From NCBI GenBank assembly GCA_963932465.1, contig OZ010794.1, positions 442,867,502 to 442,931,501 of the forward strand: a DNA stretch of 64,000 nucleotides, in the 5' to 3' direction. The stretch is from Maratus speciosus (lineage: Eukaryota; Arthropoda; Arachnida; Araneae; Salticidae). The translations under genes and the position numbers were made by a program. Positions 12,643-24,798 of the stretch are shown one piece after another; the first letter of the stretch is position 1, and every line of letters starts with the position of its first letter. The notes beneath the pieces were generated by a model. The model did no database searches. It saw nothing but the letters and a program-made list of their open reading frames with translations, and was not told where the DNA came from.

Positions 12643-12779
12643 AATTTAGTTACACCATATTATGTCTACTACATTTTGTCAAATTTTCTGAAACTGGTGT
12701 TAAATTTGGTAAAAAACATGCATGATAAACAAAAAACACACAATTTTTTTTTAACTTAAAGTTGATATATCTCTATGAA

Positions 12780-13065
12780 TGTACGTTCTATTCTTTCACA
12801 AATGAATACATATATTGCACAACAGCCATATATATTCGTAAGATATAGTGATAGATCATTTCGTGCATTTTACAGGGTGATCCCAAATACTATTTTTCTT
12901 TGATTTTTTGTTGGCCTCCAAATTGTCTTTCTGATCAAACCGTCGTTGATAAATATGAAGAACATAATCTTGATAATCCTGAAGTTCCAGAAAAATCCGA
13001 CAAATAGACAAAATGTTTAAAATTGAAAGTGTCTGATCATCAATGGCCATATAGTGTGCGTGTGT
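12780..13065 (-). repeat. Dispersed repeat, copy 2 of an inverted pair
   Basis: Inverted relative of 5640-5945. It contains TACAGGGTGATCCCAAATA and GATAGATCATTTCGTGCATT in the opposite orientation to the first copy. It abuts a (TA)n tract and the left end of a pogo-type element near 13087. Confidence 0.55.
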
Positions 13066-13796
13066 ATATATATATATATATATAAATAAAGCAGAACTTC
13101 GATTACCAGACATAATTGGGACAGAACCTACATTGGATAATACAAAATTCCGGATAACCGAGAATCAATAATCATCTAGTTTAATACATAGCATCGCCAT
13201 CGAACTGCTATTATGACTATTTAAACAGCTAAATAAATATCTAAAGTACACTTAAACCATATAGCACAAAATTAGCACTCGCCGCTCGCCAAATAACACT
13301 TAAAAATGTGGCAATTAACTGAGGGTGAGTTTTTTTTTTTTTTAATCAAATTGGATTTTTTAAAATTTAAATCAGAATTCTTTTTTTTTTTTTTTTTTAA
13401 AACCTCACAATATTATTTTATATGACTTAATTTATAAAATAAAATTTTTTTACACAGACACACATGCATCCTATATAAAGTATTACTAATATATTATTAT
13501 CACACAATTTGCATAAATTATTAAAATCGTAACATGTTAGGTTATCAAAATATTTTATTATACAAAATAATTGAAAAACTACAAATCCAATTTTAAAAAT
13601 CAATTCCACCTGACATATTTTAGTTAAAACTAGATGGTACACATCAAAATTTGACGGCAAATAACTTGAATGTTCCATTAGAAAAATTCTTGAATTTTGA
13701 ATCAGTTGCTTTTAAATTATTGAAATTGTGACAAATTTTTATATTGCATAAGTGATTCCTATTTGTTGAAGGCGAGCTAGAGGGTGCTGTCAGTCT

Positions 13797-14330
13797 AACC
13801 TATTGAATGAAGTGAAAGAACTTTAAGCTTATAATTTACAACCAATTATGCTTGCCTTTTATCAGAAATTTACCAAAAAATACTGGGCAGAGCATTTATT
13901 TTTAAGTAACTATAGTTTCATTTTTTCTTGAAAAAATAACAATATCTATTTTTATTTTTTTAACTACACGACCTTTAAAAGCTGCCATGAATTTTATTTA
14001 TATCAGTCTCATTCACTAAAAGTTTAATTTTGAAACTTCATGCAACTAACGATTTATAATATAAATTTTTATTAACTAACCTATTGAATTAAGTGAAAGA
14101 AGTTTATAATTTATAGCCAATTATGCTTGCCTTATATCAAATTTACCAAAATATACTGGGCAGAGCACTTATTTTTATTTACTACAGTCTTATCCTTTTT
14201 TTTTTTTTTTTTTTTTAACTACACGACTTTTAAAAGCTACCATGAATTATATTTATATCAGTCTCATTCTCTAAAAAGCCTAATTTTGAAACTTGATGCA
14301 ACTAACTATTTATAATATATATTTTTTATT
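13797..14330 (+). repeat. Direct duplication, two units of about 280 bp
   Basis: The segment from about 13797 to 14077 is repeated at about 14078-14330. Shared words include CCTATTGAAT, GCCAATTATGCTTGCCTT, ATACTGGGCAGAGCA and AACTACACGACYTTTAAAAG. The units differ at scattered positions and in a T-run. No coding capacity is seen. Confidence 0.65.
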
Positions 14331-14732
14331 ACTTGAATTTTTTTTCCTTTATAAAATATTAAACCCTTGAAATCAATATAATTTGTTTTATAGTTCTTAT
14401 ATGAATATTTTCCTTTCTTTCCGTTTTATTTATTTATTTTATGGAAAAGAATGGCAAACTTTTCCTTCTGACACACACACCTATACATTCTTGATAATGG
14501 TAAACAAAATATAAACAAAAGTTTTGGATCAGCTCAATTTATTTAATTGATAATTACATGCAAAATATTTTAAGTTAAATATTTTAAATATAAAATATTT
14601 TTGAGTGCTAAATTTTATTTAATGATAAACCATTCAAATAATAATAAAAATCGAAACTTCTCCTCTTAATAAAATATGTCATTATCAAAATGAATTATCA
14701 CCAAAAAATGGTACAGAAATCATTTTGCCGGC

Positions 14733-14812
14733 CGTTGGGCTCGAACCCGCGTTGTCTACAAAAGTTCAGAGTTTTAAACTGGTGCTTTAGACCACTATGC
14801 TAACCAGACCTG
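14733..14812 (-). repeat. tRNA-related sequence (SINE head or tRNA pseudogene)
   Basis: On the minus strand a TAGCATAGTGG box A-like word and a GGTTCGAGCCC box B-like word lie about 45 nt apart, as in a Pol III type 2 promoter. The cloverleaf pairs poorly, so I do not call a functional tRNA. No SINE tail or TSD was established. Confidence 0.45.
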
Positions 14813-14944
14813 CTCTACCTTTCCTCTAAATGGAAGATCTAGTAAATTTAACTTCACGCATGCGCAAATGCATGAATTTTTTAGTATGATCATACAGAAT
14901 CAGGTTTACACTTTAATATATATGATGACTGCAGCACATAAAAT

Positions 14945-15270
14945 TTTTTAAATAATTTTGGAAGCAAGTTAAGACATTAACGTTTGTTTTTTTCTTAAAG
15001 TGCTGGGCTGGTACAGAAAAACAAGTTTAGCAGCTTTATTAGTTCTTAATTTTTTAATGTCCAAATAGAAAGTGAAAAAAATCGTTCTGTTGAAGCAGAT
15101 GAATCTATTGCAGTAAAAAGCTGGTTGATTATGAATTCTGTAAGTTTTTTAGTATTATCCTTTTCGATAACTGTAACATGTGTCTTCCACCATTCTAAAG
15201 GAAAGAGTTCTTTCACTATATTAGACTGAGACGAAAATTTGTTGAATGGTTCAGAGGGGAAAAAAAAAAA
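14945..15270 (-). pseudogene. hAT transposase C-terminal remnant
   Basis: The minus-strand frame across 15046-15303 includes WWKTHVTVIEKDNT and SSASTERFFSLS. The latter resembles the C-terminal dimerisation region of hAT transposases (S-S-x-x-x-E-R-x-F-S). DNA similarity extends to about 14945, where TTTTGGAAGCAAGTTAA matches about 18474 in a second copy. The frame is short, lacks the catalytic core and runs into minisatellite DNA on its 5' side, so it is a decayed fragment. Confidence 0.6.
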
Positions 15271-15297
15271 AATAAATGTAAATTTCATCAAAAAATC

Positions 15298-15582
15298 ATG
15301 CAAAATTTTTTTTTTGTAAAAATCGCTGAAAAAAGCAAATTTCTTAAAAATATCAAGAAAAAGAACGAAAATTTCTTCAAAGAATGGCGGAAAAAATCCA
15401 AAAATTATTCAAAACATTGCAGAAAAAATGCAAATTTCATCAAAGGATCACGGGGGGGGAAAAAATGCAAATTTCGTTAAATGATCGCAGAAAAAACACA
15501 GTGCCGGGAGGAGATTCCCTCCCCCCCTCCCTCCGCTGTAACCTTTCAAAAATTTTTTAAAAACTCTGAATCACCCCTGGAA
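15298..15582. repeat. 31-bp minisatellite, locus 1, with a right hAT-like end
   Basis: About six degenerate units of the CAAATTTCRTCAAA...AAAAA type run from 15300 to 15490. They are followed by a G/C-rich spacer (GTGCCGGGAGGAG, CCCCCCTCCC), the word GCTGTAACCTTTCA, and the terminal word CTGAATCACCCCTG. The spacer and terminal words recur beside other arrays in this window (51640-51746, 55708-55790, 56851-56945, 60160-60220). Confidence 0.65.
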
Positions 15583-15872
15583 AGTAGACTAGATAACTAA
15601 TTCTTATTGGTTCTAAGGTCATGGAACCTATCCTGGAGGAGGAGGAGGAAGGGGGGGGGGGGTGCTAATTTCACTTTCAGCCATCCATATCGTTATTCAA
15701 TTTGTTACAATTTAAAAAATGATAAATTCAAAGAAAAAAATTCTAACAAACATTGTTGAGATTTTGATAATAACTGCTCCAAGCAATGCTGAAGTGGGGA
15801 GATTGTGGAGGAGTGAAAAAAACACTAAGGGACAAAAGTTTATCTATAAATAAAGATACGCTGCGTAATCGC

Positions 15873-17497
15873 AGACCTGCCAACCTTTGAGAATGAGAAA
15901 TCATAGCACACAAAATTAAAATTAATCTGAAGATTGGTTAGTTGGTTTTTCGCAGCCATTTTTTGACATTTGTAAAAGGAATAAGGTTTCAGTTTTCAAC
16001 TCAATATAGTAATTTTTTTCCTCTGAAAATTTTTATACGATTTTCAGAGTTTCTTCTCGTTTCGCTGCTTGCTTTTTTTTTTTTTTAAACAGTTGTAAAA
16101 GGAACCTTGTTCCAATTTTTTAGCACATTGCAGTAAATTTTGACGAAATTCGCAATTTTTTTCTCGCAATTTCATTTCAGGATATTCAAAAATTCTTTTT
16201 CCCACAATCGTAATTCACATTTTTTTTTTATCATGATTCTTTGTTGAAATCCGCACTTTTTACCACAAACTTTTGACGAAATTCGCATGTTTTACAGCGA
16301 TTCTTTAACGAATTTTGTGTTCTTTACCACGCTCCTTTGACAAAATTGGTGTTTTCCTCCCGCAATCTTTCGGTGAAATTTGCGTTTTCTTACTGACCTT
16401 TCGATGAAATTTTCTTACTGATCTTTTGACGATATTGGCATTTTTTCTGCGATATTTTGACAAAATTCACTTTTTTACCACAATCCTTTGACGAAATTTA
16501 CTTTCTTCTGCGACCAATTGACAAAATTGATTTTTTTTATGCGGTCATTTGTCGAAATCCGCAATAGTTTATCGCAATTGATCAGCAAAATTTTCGATAT
16601 CTTTTCGCGACCAATCAACAAAATTCACTACTCGTTTCCGCAACCTTGACGAAATTTGCAATATTTTTCCCTGAATAGTTTATCGAAATTTGTGATTTTT
16701 TGCACAATCTTTTGACGACATTCGCAATTTCTTTCTGAACTCTTAACGAAATTAGCGATTTTATTCAGCAACCAATTGAAGATAACCACTATTTGTTTCA
16801 GAGATCTTTGACAAAATACCTCGATATTTTTACACGATCGTTTGAAAAAATTATCAGTTTTTTCCACGATCGATTCACGAATCAATTTGGGAAAATTCAT
16901 AAAAGAAAGAAAAAAAAATTCAGACTTCCAAGAAATTTCAAGATATACTCGCAGAAGAATCATAGGTCTATGGAAGAATTTACAGGGGAAAATACTGCAG
17001 AGCATTTTTCATTATGCAGGATTTTCTTTTTCCGTGTGCAAATTGCACAATTCCGCACACTATTTCAAACCTTGTCCCTCAAAGAACACCCCACCCCCCA
17101 AATTCTTAAAATGGCACCACTGTTTCTAAGGAAGGGAATTCCTGTAACTGTATAAATATTTACAGAAACATGATTCACTCGTGGTTAATATACATATAAA
17201 GAAGGTTTTATGTTAAGAAGCTTGTTTTGAAGCCCAGATCCCCCCCCCCCCCAAGAGCAGTTTTATTGTCCGAATTTTCGGACTAATGACCAAATGGACC
17301 TTTCGGAAATGAATACTTAAAATTTTGGAAAATTTCGGAACAGAATCACTCCTGGAAAATATACTGCGCAGACTAAAAATTTCAACTAGAAACAAAGTGT
17401 TTTTTTCAAAAAATCTAGTTTAAAACCGGTTTTCGTAGCATCGTAGTTAGGTCCAAATCGTAGCAACTATGATTTTTTTGTAGCAGTTGGCAGGTCT
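15873..17497. mobile_element. TIR element carrying the minisatellite, 8-bp TSD GTAATCGC
   Basis: GTAATCGC at 15865-15872 and 17498-17505 flank a 1,625-bp segment whose ends are AGACCTGCCAAC and GTTGGCAGGTCT. The 8-bp duplication suggests the hAT superfamily, although the ends start with A rather than CA. The core (about 16120-16880) is a degenerate array of TTTGACGAAATTCGCNNTTT units. At 17265-17355 it holds the GTCCGAATTTTCGGA...CAGAATCACTCCTGG module found beside other arrays. No transposase is encoded, so it is non-autonomous. Confidence 0.8.
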
Positions 17498-17639
17498 GTA
17501 ATCGCCTAAGGGTTAAACAATCTAAAATTCAATTAAATGAAAATATGATCCTGCTGCAGCAATAAAATTTTAGTGGAAATACTATTATGTCATGAAAACC
17601 TGATGTGAATGGTAAACATCAGTGGTCAAAAGTAGCATT

Positions 17640-17990
17640 TTTGTAATACTTTATGTCATTGCAATTAATAGTAAAAATAAAATATTCAAGATTTTATTAA
17701 AATAATTCTTAAATATATTTTAATTTTCTTGTCTCTTTTATGCATTACATTAAGTACGCAAATATGTGACTTATTTTGACTGCAGTAATTTCTTGGTTAT
17801 ATTTTTCTGTTAGATAATGCTAGTTTTTTTTCAGTTGAATGTAATTCTATTGAATAGCAAGTAAAATATATTAGTAAATTAGAAATTACTATGTTGATCG
17901 TTAGAAAAAACACATTTTGTATGAAATTTTCGTAACTTTGTTACTGGCCAGTAGCCATTGGGTAAAAATGCTAATTTTGATCTATATTAC
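17640..17990 (+). repeat. Dispersed repeat shared with 60225-60460
   Basis: Words such as GCAATTAATAGTAAAAATAA, ATGTTGATNGTTAGAAAAAA, TAACTTTGTTACTGGCCAGT and AAAAATGYTAATTTTGAYCT occur in the same order at 60238-60455. Both copies lie next to the minisatellite family, which suggests a common carrier element. It does not resemble a gene. Confidence 0.55.
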
Positions 17991-18473
17991 ACCTGAATTG
18001 GAGCTTGAGGGAGTTCAAGCTAATTTCAAAGGAATTCTAAGAAAGAGGAACCAAAATATTTATCTGTACTCGAAGTTTGGAAAGGACCACTTGTATACAC
18101 AAAGAATGTAGAAGTAAAAAAATAAAATCACTAAAAAAGGTCAGGAAACCGACGTTGGTTTACAGCAAGTTCCGGTTAAACGATGGCTGGATAATCGAGG
18201 TTCTACTGTATTATAAATTTACAACTCATATGATTTATTTACTAAGGTACCAATGTTTCACTATGTAGATCGATTTATTCTTTGAACATAAGAAACAGCT
18301 GCTACTTTACTAATAATGTTTAAATTTGAAATTATTTCAACTTTCTACATACCTGACAGTAATTATTTAAATTATTTTTAAATGAAGTTATATTAATTAT
18401 GTATACAATGTTTATTTTTAATCAATAAATATGTATGCATATGTAATAGGAAAAGATTTAAAAACCCTGATTT

Positions 18474-18693
18474 TGGAAGCAAGTTAAAATGTTAACTTTT
18501 GTTCTTGTTAAGTGCTGGTACAGAAAAACGAGTTAAGAAGCTTTATCAGTTCCTAATTTTCGAATGTATCGAAGAGAAAGCAGAAAACAATCCTTCTACC
18601 GATTACTGAAGCAGATGAAGCTATTGGAATACAAAGCTGGTTGAACATGAATTATATAAGTTTTTTAGTATCATCCTTTTCGATAACTGCAAC
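18474..18693 (-). pseudogene. hAT transposase remnant, part 1 (interrupted at 18693)
   Basis: DNA from 18474 to 18693 matches 14945-15180 and breaks exactly at CAGGGTATG. The matching sequence resumes at 24911 after an 8-bp repeat (ACTGCAAC), so one remnant has been split by the 6.2 kb hAT element. Coding on the minus strand is degraded and no intact motif remains in this half. Confidence 0.6.
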
Positions 18694-19054
18694 CAGGGTA
18701 TGAAAAAAAATCATGATTTAAAATCTTGATTTTTTTTTTAATTTAAATCAGATTTTTTTTTTTAAATTAAAATTAACTAACGACATGATTTTAAAATTTG
18801 AAGATTATAACATGCCATGTTCAATTGTCTTATAAATACAATTTAGATAGACACTTGAAAATGGTATTTCAAAATTTTTTTATGCATATAAATCTTTATA
18901 CTTGATTTACACTTTTTTGTATAATGATTACACCACTTACCTTAAGAGCTCTCAATAAGATGTTAACACCATTCAAAGTACCATCCATTGCCTTAATGCA
19001 ACATTTCCCAAAACAAATCCCATCATTACATATTATTTTAAATACAGTCGAGTC

Positions 19055-19840
19055 TCCATATAACGAAATCAATTGTTCCAGTAAAAAATTCGTTATATAG
19101 AGAATAAATAAAAATTCGTATTTAATATGTAAATTTTGAACAAAAATTACTTTTGAGGTGTTTAAGAATTTGAAATGTTTAACTATAAATATTAACCTAA
19201 TATTGTATTTCTGAATTACTTAAACAGTTTCAAAAAACAGAACAGACATTTATTTGAAAGCATAATAAAAATCACATAAGGAAAACTTACATTAATTTCA
19301 GACGAAGAAATCTGTAATTTTTCGCTGTTTTGATTTCAAAATCGTTACACTCTCGAAAAAATGTTCACACTTTAGCAAGGAATGAAAAATTGTATCGGGA
19401 ACATTTTCCTCCATTTGAATTCTCATTCACCTTAAACTTAAATTACCACTCTGATATGTGTAACAATCCAATTGACACTGTTTTAAGAAGTATGTTGACA
19501 GGTGTGTGGGAGGGGAGGGGGTGGGGGGGGGGGGGGAGGAGGAGATGAATTCGTTGGGCATAAAAAACAAGGAGATTCAAGGTAGAAACGTAAGATAAAC
19601 TCAGCCCTGAACGATAAATCACTAATCAGTGATGGAAAATTGATTCCATGTGATTTGGAAGCTTTTTTAAAACAATAAATAAAGAACATTTTATGAAAAA
19701 ATTCGTTATATGGAAATAGATATTTCGCTATATGGAGACTGTTTTTAATGAGATCATGGGAAAAAGGGACCGTTCCTACTAAAATTTCGTTATATAGAGA
19801 AATTCGATGTATGGAGTTTCGTTACAGAGAGACTCTACTG
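19055..19840. mobile_element. pogo/mariner-type MITE, TA target
   Basis: TA at 19053-19054 and 19841-19842 flank ends CAGTCGAGTCTCCATATAAC and, inward from the right, CAGTAGAGTCTCTCTGTAAC. AATTCGTTATATRGAGA-like words recur near both ends (19090, 19700, 19790). The TA duplication and CAGT start fit the Tc1/mariner superfamily. The interior has a G-rich tract at 19501-19545 and no transposase. Confidence 0.75.
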
Positions 19841-20520
19841 TATATGTTATTAGTACAATATATAAAAAGATTACTACTCATAACAAATGCAAGACAACCC
19901 AGAATAAGAATCCAGTAAAGTACTAGTGACTCCTTTGTCAATTTAACAAAACTAATCAGGGTTGGCAAGTTTCTGCCAGAATGGTTAAAACCAGCAGTTG
20001 TAACCGGTTAAAACCGGCATGCCAGAAATTAGTTTCTGTCATTAAGTGGCAAAAACTAAGAAATAATATTAATAAGAACTTTAACGTGCAATGATTCATA
20101 ATTCACACAATTACATATGTATTTGATATGTAAACAATTAAGTTAAAATTTAAAATTAAAGATTATGAATGTTATTCAAAGTTGCAAAAAAGTTTCAAAA
20201 TGATCCTATAAATATACTTTGTTTATATAATACTAATTTTCTTTCACTTGAAAAACAGAAATTTTCATAATGGTAGTCCGATGCTGTACAAGTTTAACTA
20301 TTAATATTATTGTTTAGAGTTGAATTTCTATTTAAAGGTAAAAAAAAGAAATTTACAAAAAAAAAATCTGTGATATTTTAACAAATGTGTTTTTCAGAGT
20401 ATTTTTAAATAAATAATGCAATGCAATAAATTAAAGATTATGATTCTTGTGAAAACATAAGTAAATAATTGAAGCACAATAAATAACTGAAAAAAAAATT
20501 TAATGAATTATCTTGTACAA

Positions 20521-20853
20521 TTATTTTACAATATTGAAAGAACAAAATTGCCACTCAAATATACTGTTATTACTTTTTCCACAAAACATTCCATAGCACA
20601 GGACAAATTTTGCTAATCTTTCTGAACACAGACTGTTTCTTAATTTGTTCTGAATAAAAGAAAAGTTCGAAAATATTCTTTCAAGACTGTCATTACTTGC
20701 TGGCAATGTCATTATTGAGGATGCAAAATTTGAAAAATCCTCATTTTCACCAGTATTCATTTTTAAAGATGACCACCACACGGAAGGCAAGACATTTTCT
20801 AGGGCTTCCTTCGAGAAATGTATTTTTGGGATAGGAGTCTTATTTTGCTTCAA
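20521..20853 (-). pseudogene. hAT transposase C-terminal region, truncated
   Basis: About 110 codons are open on the minus strand. They include LPSVWWSSLK and a SNDSLERIFSNFSFIQNKLR stretch, which matches the C-terminal dimerisation domain of hAT transposases (S-LER-FS-...-KLRN). The DDE catalytic core and zinc finger upstream are missing or unreadable, so the enzyme is not functional. It belongs to the 19957-22581 element. Confidence 0.75.
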
Positions 20854-21008
20854 AGGATATTATAAATGGCACAAATTTGGGATTAATATCAGAAAGCAAT
20901 TTCCTTGCCTTTTCTTTATGTTCATATGCCAATTTCGATCCCATATACTTAGGATGAAGTAATTAAGCTAGCACATGGTAGTCGGTTATGACTATTAAAT
21001 CTTCTTGG

Positions 21009-21249
21009 GTTGGGGTTGGGTTGATTTTTGACGGCCAATTATCTACACGAGGGATATAGGCCCGGGGGGAGTGCCCTCCGTGGGGGTCTTTCTAAGGGAA
21101 CCTAATCCGTATTAACGCATGGAAGATCCACGGCTCGAAGAAAACCACGAAAACTCCGAACGATTAGGCCGACGGGCGCGATTGGGATCGAACCCAGCAC
21201 CTCCCGTCTACCAGCTTCGAGAGCAGAACCTCTTGGCCACTGGTGGGGC
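21009..21249 (-). mobile_element. tRNA-derived SINE with 13-bp TSD
   Basis: TAAATCTTCTTGG at 20996-21008 is repeated at 21250-21262, a long TSD typical of LINE-mobilised SINEs. On the minus strand the body starts with GCCCCACCAGTGGCCAAGAG, a tRNA-Ser/Leu-like box A region, and has a box B word GGTTCGATCCC about 50 nt later. It ends in a CCAACCC-type tail next to the TSD. It is 241 bp long and notably GC-richer than its surroundings. Confidence 0.8.
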
Positions 21250-22023
21250 TAAATCTTCTTGGAACCTTTGTATTTGTTTGTGTTGTTTGTCAGTGCAAAA
21301 TGTGGTTGGAATATTTTAAACTAATAGTCTTAAATTGAAAAAGAAAAAGCCAGATTTGTTCCTTTAAATACTGTATTTAAATGAAATGTTTTTTAAATCC
21401 ATGGAATTACAAGATCCACATATAACTAACATTTCTATGAGAGATATTTTTACTGTTATTAAATTATTATGTTTAAATTACAGAAAGGTATTCTGAGTAA
21501 ATATTGGTTAACCTTGTGGACAAAAAGGTGTTTTTTGACGGTGATCCCTTTCTTAGCTTTTTTTTTTGTTTCTTATAGGTCTTGGTGGGAGCGGGAGTTG
21601 GGGAATTCAATGAAAGTTTGGAGGGAAAAAACGGGTTTGGCACGCTATCCCCCCACCATCACATGCTGGTGGGAAGGGTTATGTTTGTTTCAAGAAAAGG
21701 TTACCAGTTCAGTCCAGTTATAAGAAACTAGTGGATTACACTTTATTCTGTAAATTGTGTGAAGTGGCTTGGAAAAATTACATTTCAACGTTACCGAACA
21801 TTCCACAAACATATTTGAACTCAATGTATGTATTAAAAAATATGTGCATACAGGCTGCATTCTCAGCAAAAAACTAAACAAACGAGAATATCCCATTTAC
21901 TTTCAGTTAAAAACATGTAAATCTATCAAATAGTTAAATGTGTATGCTGTTTATAGCCAAAAACTCTTATTGCAAGTTATAGGTACTGTTTACTTGTTAT
22001 GTATCTTCCTAAGACATTTGCAC

Positions 22024-22110
22024 ATTATAACCTGTCTATAACGATAAATTGCATGTAACAATTTTTTTTTCAATCCCAAGAATATCATTATAGACAGGTT
22101 TCATTGTATT
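22024..22110. mobile_element. Small pogo-type MITE or hairpin
   Basis: AACCTGTCTATAACGAT at about 22030 is mirrored by ATCATTATAGACAGGTTT ending at about 22102. These words resemble Tigger/pogo inverted repeats. It is about 90 bp long, lies inside the nested hAT, and its exact ends are uncertain. Confidence 0.45.
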
Positions 22111-23511
22111 CAGATGATTACTGAACTTGAGAATCTTAGTCATCTAACATTGTCCACACTAGCCCCCTTCTCCCCTATTGATTATTTTTCTTTTCTTTTC
22201 ATTGTTTAATTTAAAATAAGTATTGGATATAGTTTTCTATTTGATTTTTAAACTGAAATTTTTAAATACTCTAATAATTGTTTACATATAAAATTATACT
22301 ATCATATTATAACAAAAATTTTATCTGTTACATAACTCATTTTTTTTTTAAATACAAATCTATTTATTTTTTAATTAAAACTATCCACAATATTTCATTT
22401 GTTATTTATACTGAAAAAAAAATGTACTTAAGGAATTTAATACTACTAAAAAAATATCAGATTATGTATGAAATGTGTTTATGTCAGTTGTTGTCAATTT
22501 CTGCCGGTTAAAACCAGTTATAACCATTTTCTGCCACTGGCACGGCAGAAACCCTTTTTTGCCGGCAAAAAGCCAGCCCTGAAACAAATATATATTTTAA
22601 CATGTTTAAAAGCTCAAAATACTAATTTTATAGCTGCTCATATTATAAACTGGTGTTAACTAAAATAATAATAAACTAAGTTCTGTTAAATTCTTATAAT
22701 ACAAATTCCTTTACTGAGATTTTTTAAGAAAAAAATGGACAAGTTATCAAGGTAACCAATATTTATTTACTTTAAATCCCGAAATGTAATCATGAAATTT
22801 TTAATAAAAAACTAAGTTCTTTTAAAATACAAATTCTTTATATTGACATTTTCAAAGGAATAAAATGGACAAAGTATTCAACGTAACTAAGCAAATTTAA
22901 TGCTTTGTAGAGAAAAACTAATTTTCCTGATTTTTCATGACTCATCATCAATAGGATTTTCACAGATATCTTAATATTTTTTCAGTCTTGCAACCAATCC
23001 CATCATGTCTTTCCCACATTTTTTGCATTTAGCTTTCAGACTTTTGCCTGAAACTGCTGATATCTCTGAAAAATAAAGCCATATGGGATCCTTTTTCCTA
23101 ACAGCCATTTTGATTTTTGTTTTTTAAAAATCCAATTTGTCCTATACTATATCAAATTTCTCTATCTACAGTTCACTAACTTGTAACTTCAAACAAAGAG
23201 CTTAAAACAGTTGATTGAAGTATTTTGGACCAAGTGTTCATGCAAAACAGATTTGTAACTAATCACTATTGGTCAGTAGACAAAAGAAGGACATTTTTAT
23301 CTATTTACTCTGGGATACATTTGTTATTCCATTCAATGAAGTCCCTTATCTCTCCAGGTGGCTACAAAGAAAAGCATTCAGAGAATTTCTGTTGAAAATG
23401 AACGAACATTCTTTCAGAATACATTGAAAATGTACTTTTTTTTTGGGGGGGGGGGGGGGGGGTTGATTTAAATAACACATACTCTTTCCAAGATTATTTT
23501 AATTTAGAGTA

Positions 23512-24798
23512 CTAGGGGGCTCGGCCCCCTACGAGCTACGCTCGCCAACCCCCGTCCACACACCGCAGACTCTAAATGGACGCTAATTTGATCGGCTTTA
23601 AAAAGATTTCGAAAGATTGAATTATAATTTAAAAAACAGTGGCGATCTCCCTATAAACGAATTTCTATTAATTTCTCTTTGATTGGGGAATTTTAACGCC
23701 AAATCCGCTGCGGTACTACTTGATTATCCTGTCGACCAATTTCGCCAAATTATATAAATCGCCAAACCACTCGCCAAATTATACAAATTGATATAATTTT
23801 TATTTTAAATAACGAAAGAACAAATAAATTCGTACAACATTAATAAAAACACAAATAAAACGTCGAAATAAAAATAACTTGACGTATACACGTGTAACAA
23901 CATTTCAAAATAAGCTAATATAAAAGGAATTAAGTAAAGGGAGTCTTTGTCTCCTGGTATTTTTTAACAAAGCGGAAAGAAAGTTCTTTTAAATGAGACA
24001 TTTTAAATTAATTCTCAAAATATCAAATAAATGTCTAGCGCTATTTCTAAATTTAAACTTTTTTGCAATATTATTTTGTGTTCATTTTATGTAATAACTA
24101 TAATGTGACATAAATATGACGTAATTTCTCCTAAGACTTCTAACGCATGTTAATGTATTTATTATTTTACAATATCCTTTCTCTTAAAATTCACGTGTAT
24201 ACTTTTTATGACGTAATTTTTAATAAGTTCCTGCTTTTTATACGTAATTATTTAATTCTAATTTGAAAGTTTTTTTCCTGTTTATAATAGTCACGTGTAA
24301 ATAAATTTTTAATTTGAAGCAAACATTATTGCTTGCGCTTTTTATACAATTGGCAACAGTTTAAATTAGTACAATTTTCTGAAATCTGTAAAAAATATCT
24401 CTAGAAATGCTGAAAATTTGAATTTAAAATAGGAATAAAACCTGAAAAAATGAGTCAAAATAAAAAAATTAATGCAATCTGCACTCCGGCAAATTCTAAC
24501 GCATAAAATGATCTAAAAATGATTACACTGCCATGTATAGTTTTTGCTGCTATAAAACTTTTTTAGTGGAACGATTTTGTCCAACTTTAGCATTAAATAA
24601 CTCTTAAAATAATTCTTCGATTTGAAAACTGTCTGCATCAGCGTGTTTATCAAACATTTCTGTATAAAACCACTGATTTTCATATTTTTGTATGCATTAC
24701 TTTTGTTAATATTAACGAAGAAAGGCCTCCGGTCACAAAAAAATCAAAACCGGCGGCGGCGGTGACAGCGGTAGTTACTTTTTTTTAGAATAGAGAGA
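23512..24798 (-). mobile_element. Non-autonomous Helitron, inserted between A and T, empty site known
   Basis: Read on the minus strand, the element starts TCTCTCTATTCTAAAA and ends with a perfect hairpin (GGGGGC, CGA loop, GCCCCC) followed by CTAG. The flanks are A at the 5' side and T at the 3' side, with no duplication. The paralogous hAT copy at 1-365 retains the unfilled site GAGTATAGTTAAA (about 233-245), which equals the two flanks joined. 5'-TC, 3'-hairpin-CTAG and insertion at AT are defining Helitron traits. It encodes no Rep/helicase. Confidence 0.88.

Larger units (their letters stand above)
13087..18208. mobile_element. Possible pogo/Tigger-type remnant: two facing ends 5.1 kb apart
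   Basis: The left end near 13087 reads AAGCAGAACTTCGATTACCA after TA. The right end, ...GGATAATCGAGGTTCTACTG, is followed by TA at 18209-18210. Both resemble the CAGTAGAACCTCGATTATCC inverted repeat of pogo/Tigger elements. Pairing them as one element is an inference. The span contains a tRNA-like fragment, a hAT remnant and minisatellite-bearing elements that must be later insertions. No pogo transposase was recognised. Confidence 0.35.
19957..22581. mobile_element. Nested hAT element, 2.6 kb, near-perfect 8-bp TSD
   Basis: AAACTAAT (19949-19956) and AAACAAAT (22582-22589) match at 7 of 8 positions. The ends are CAGGGTTGGCAAGTTTCTGCC and, inward from the right, CAGGGCTGGCTTTTTGCCGG. Subterminal GGTTAAAACCRG words occur at both sides (about 19982, 20007, 22507). 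A decayed minus-strand transposase end lies at 20521-20853. A tRNA-derived SINE (21009-21249) and a small MITE (22024-22110) are inserted within. It sits inside the 6.2 kb hAT and is therefore younger than it. Confidence 0.85.
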
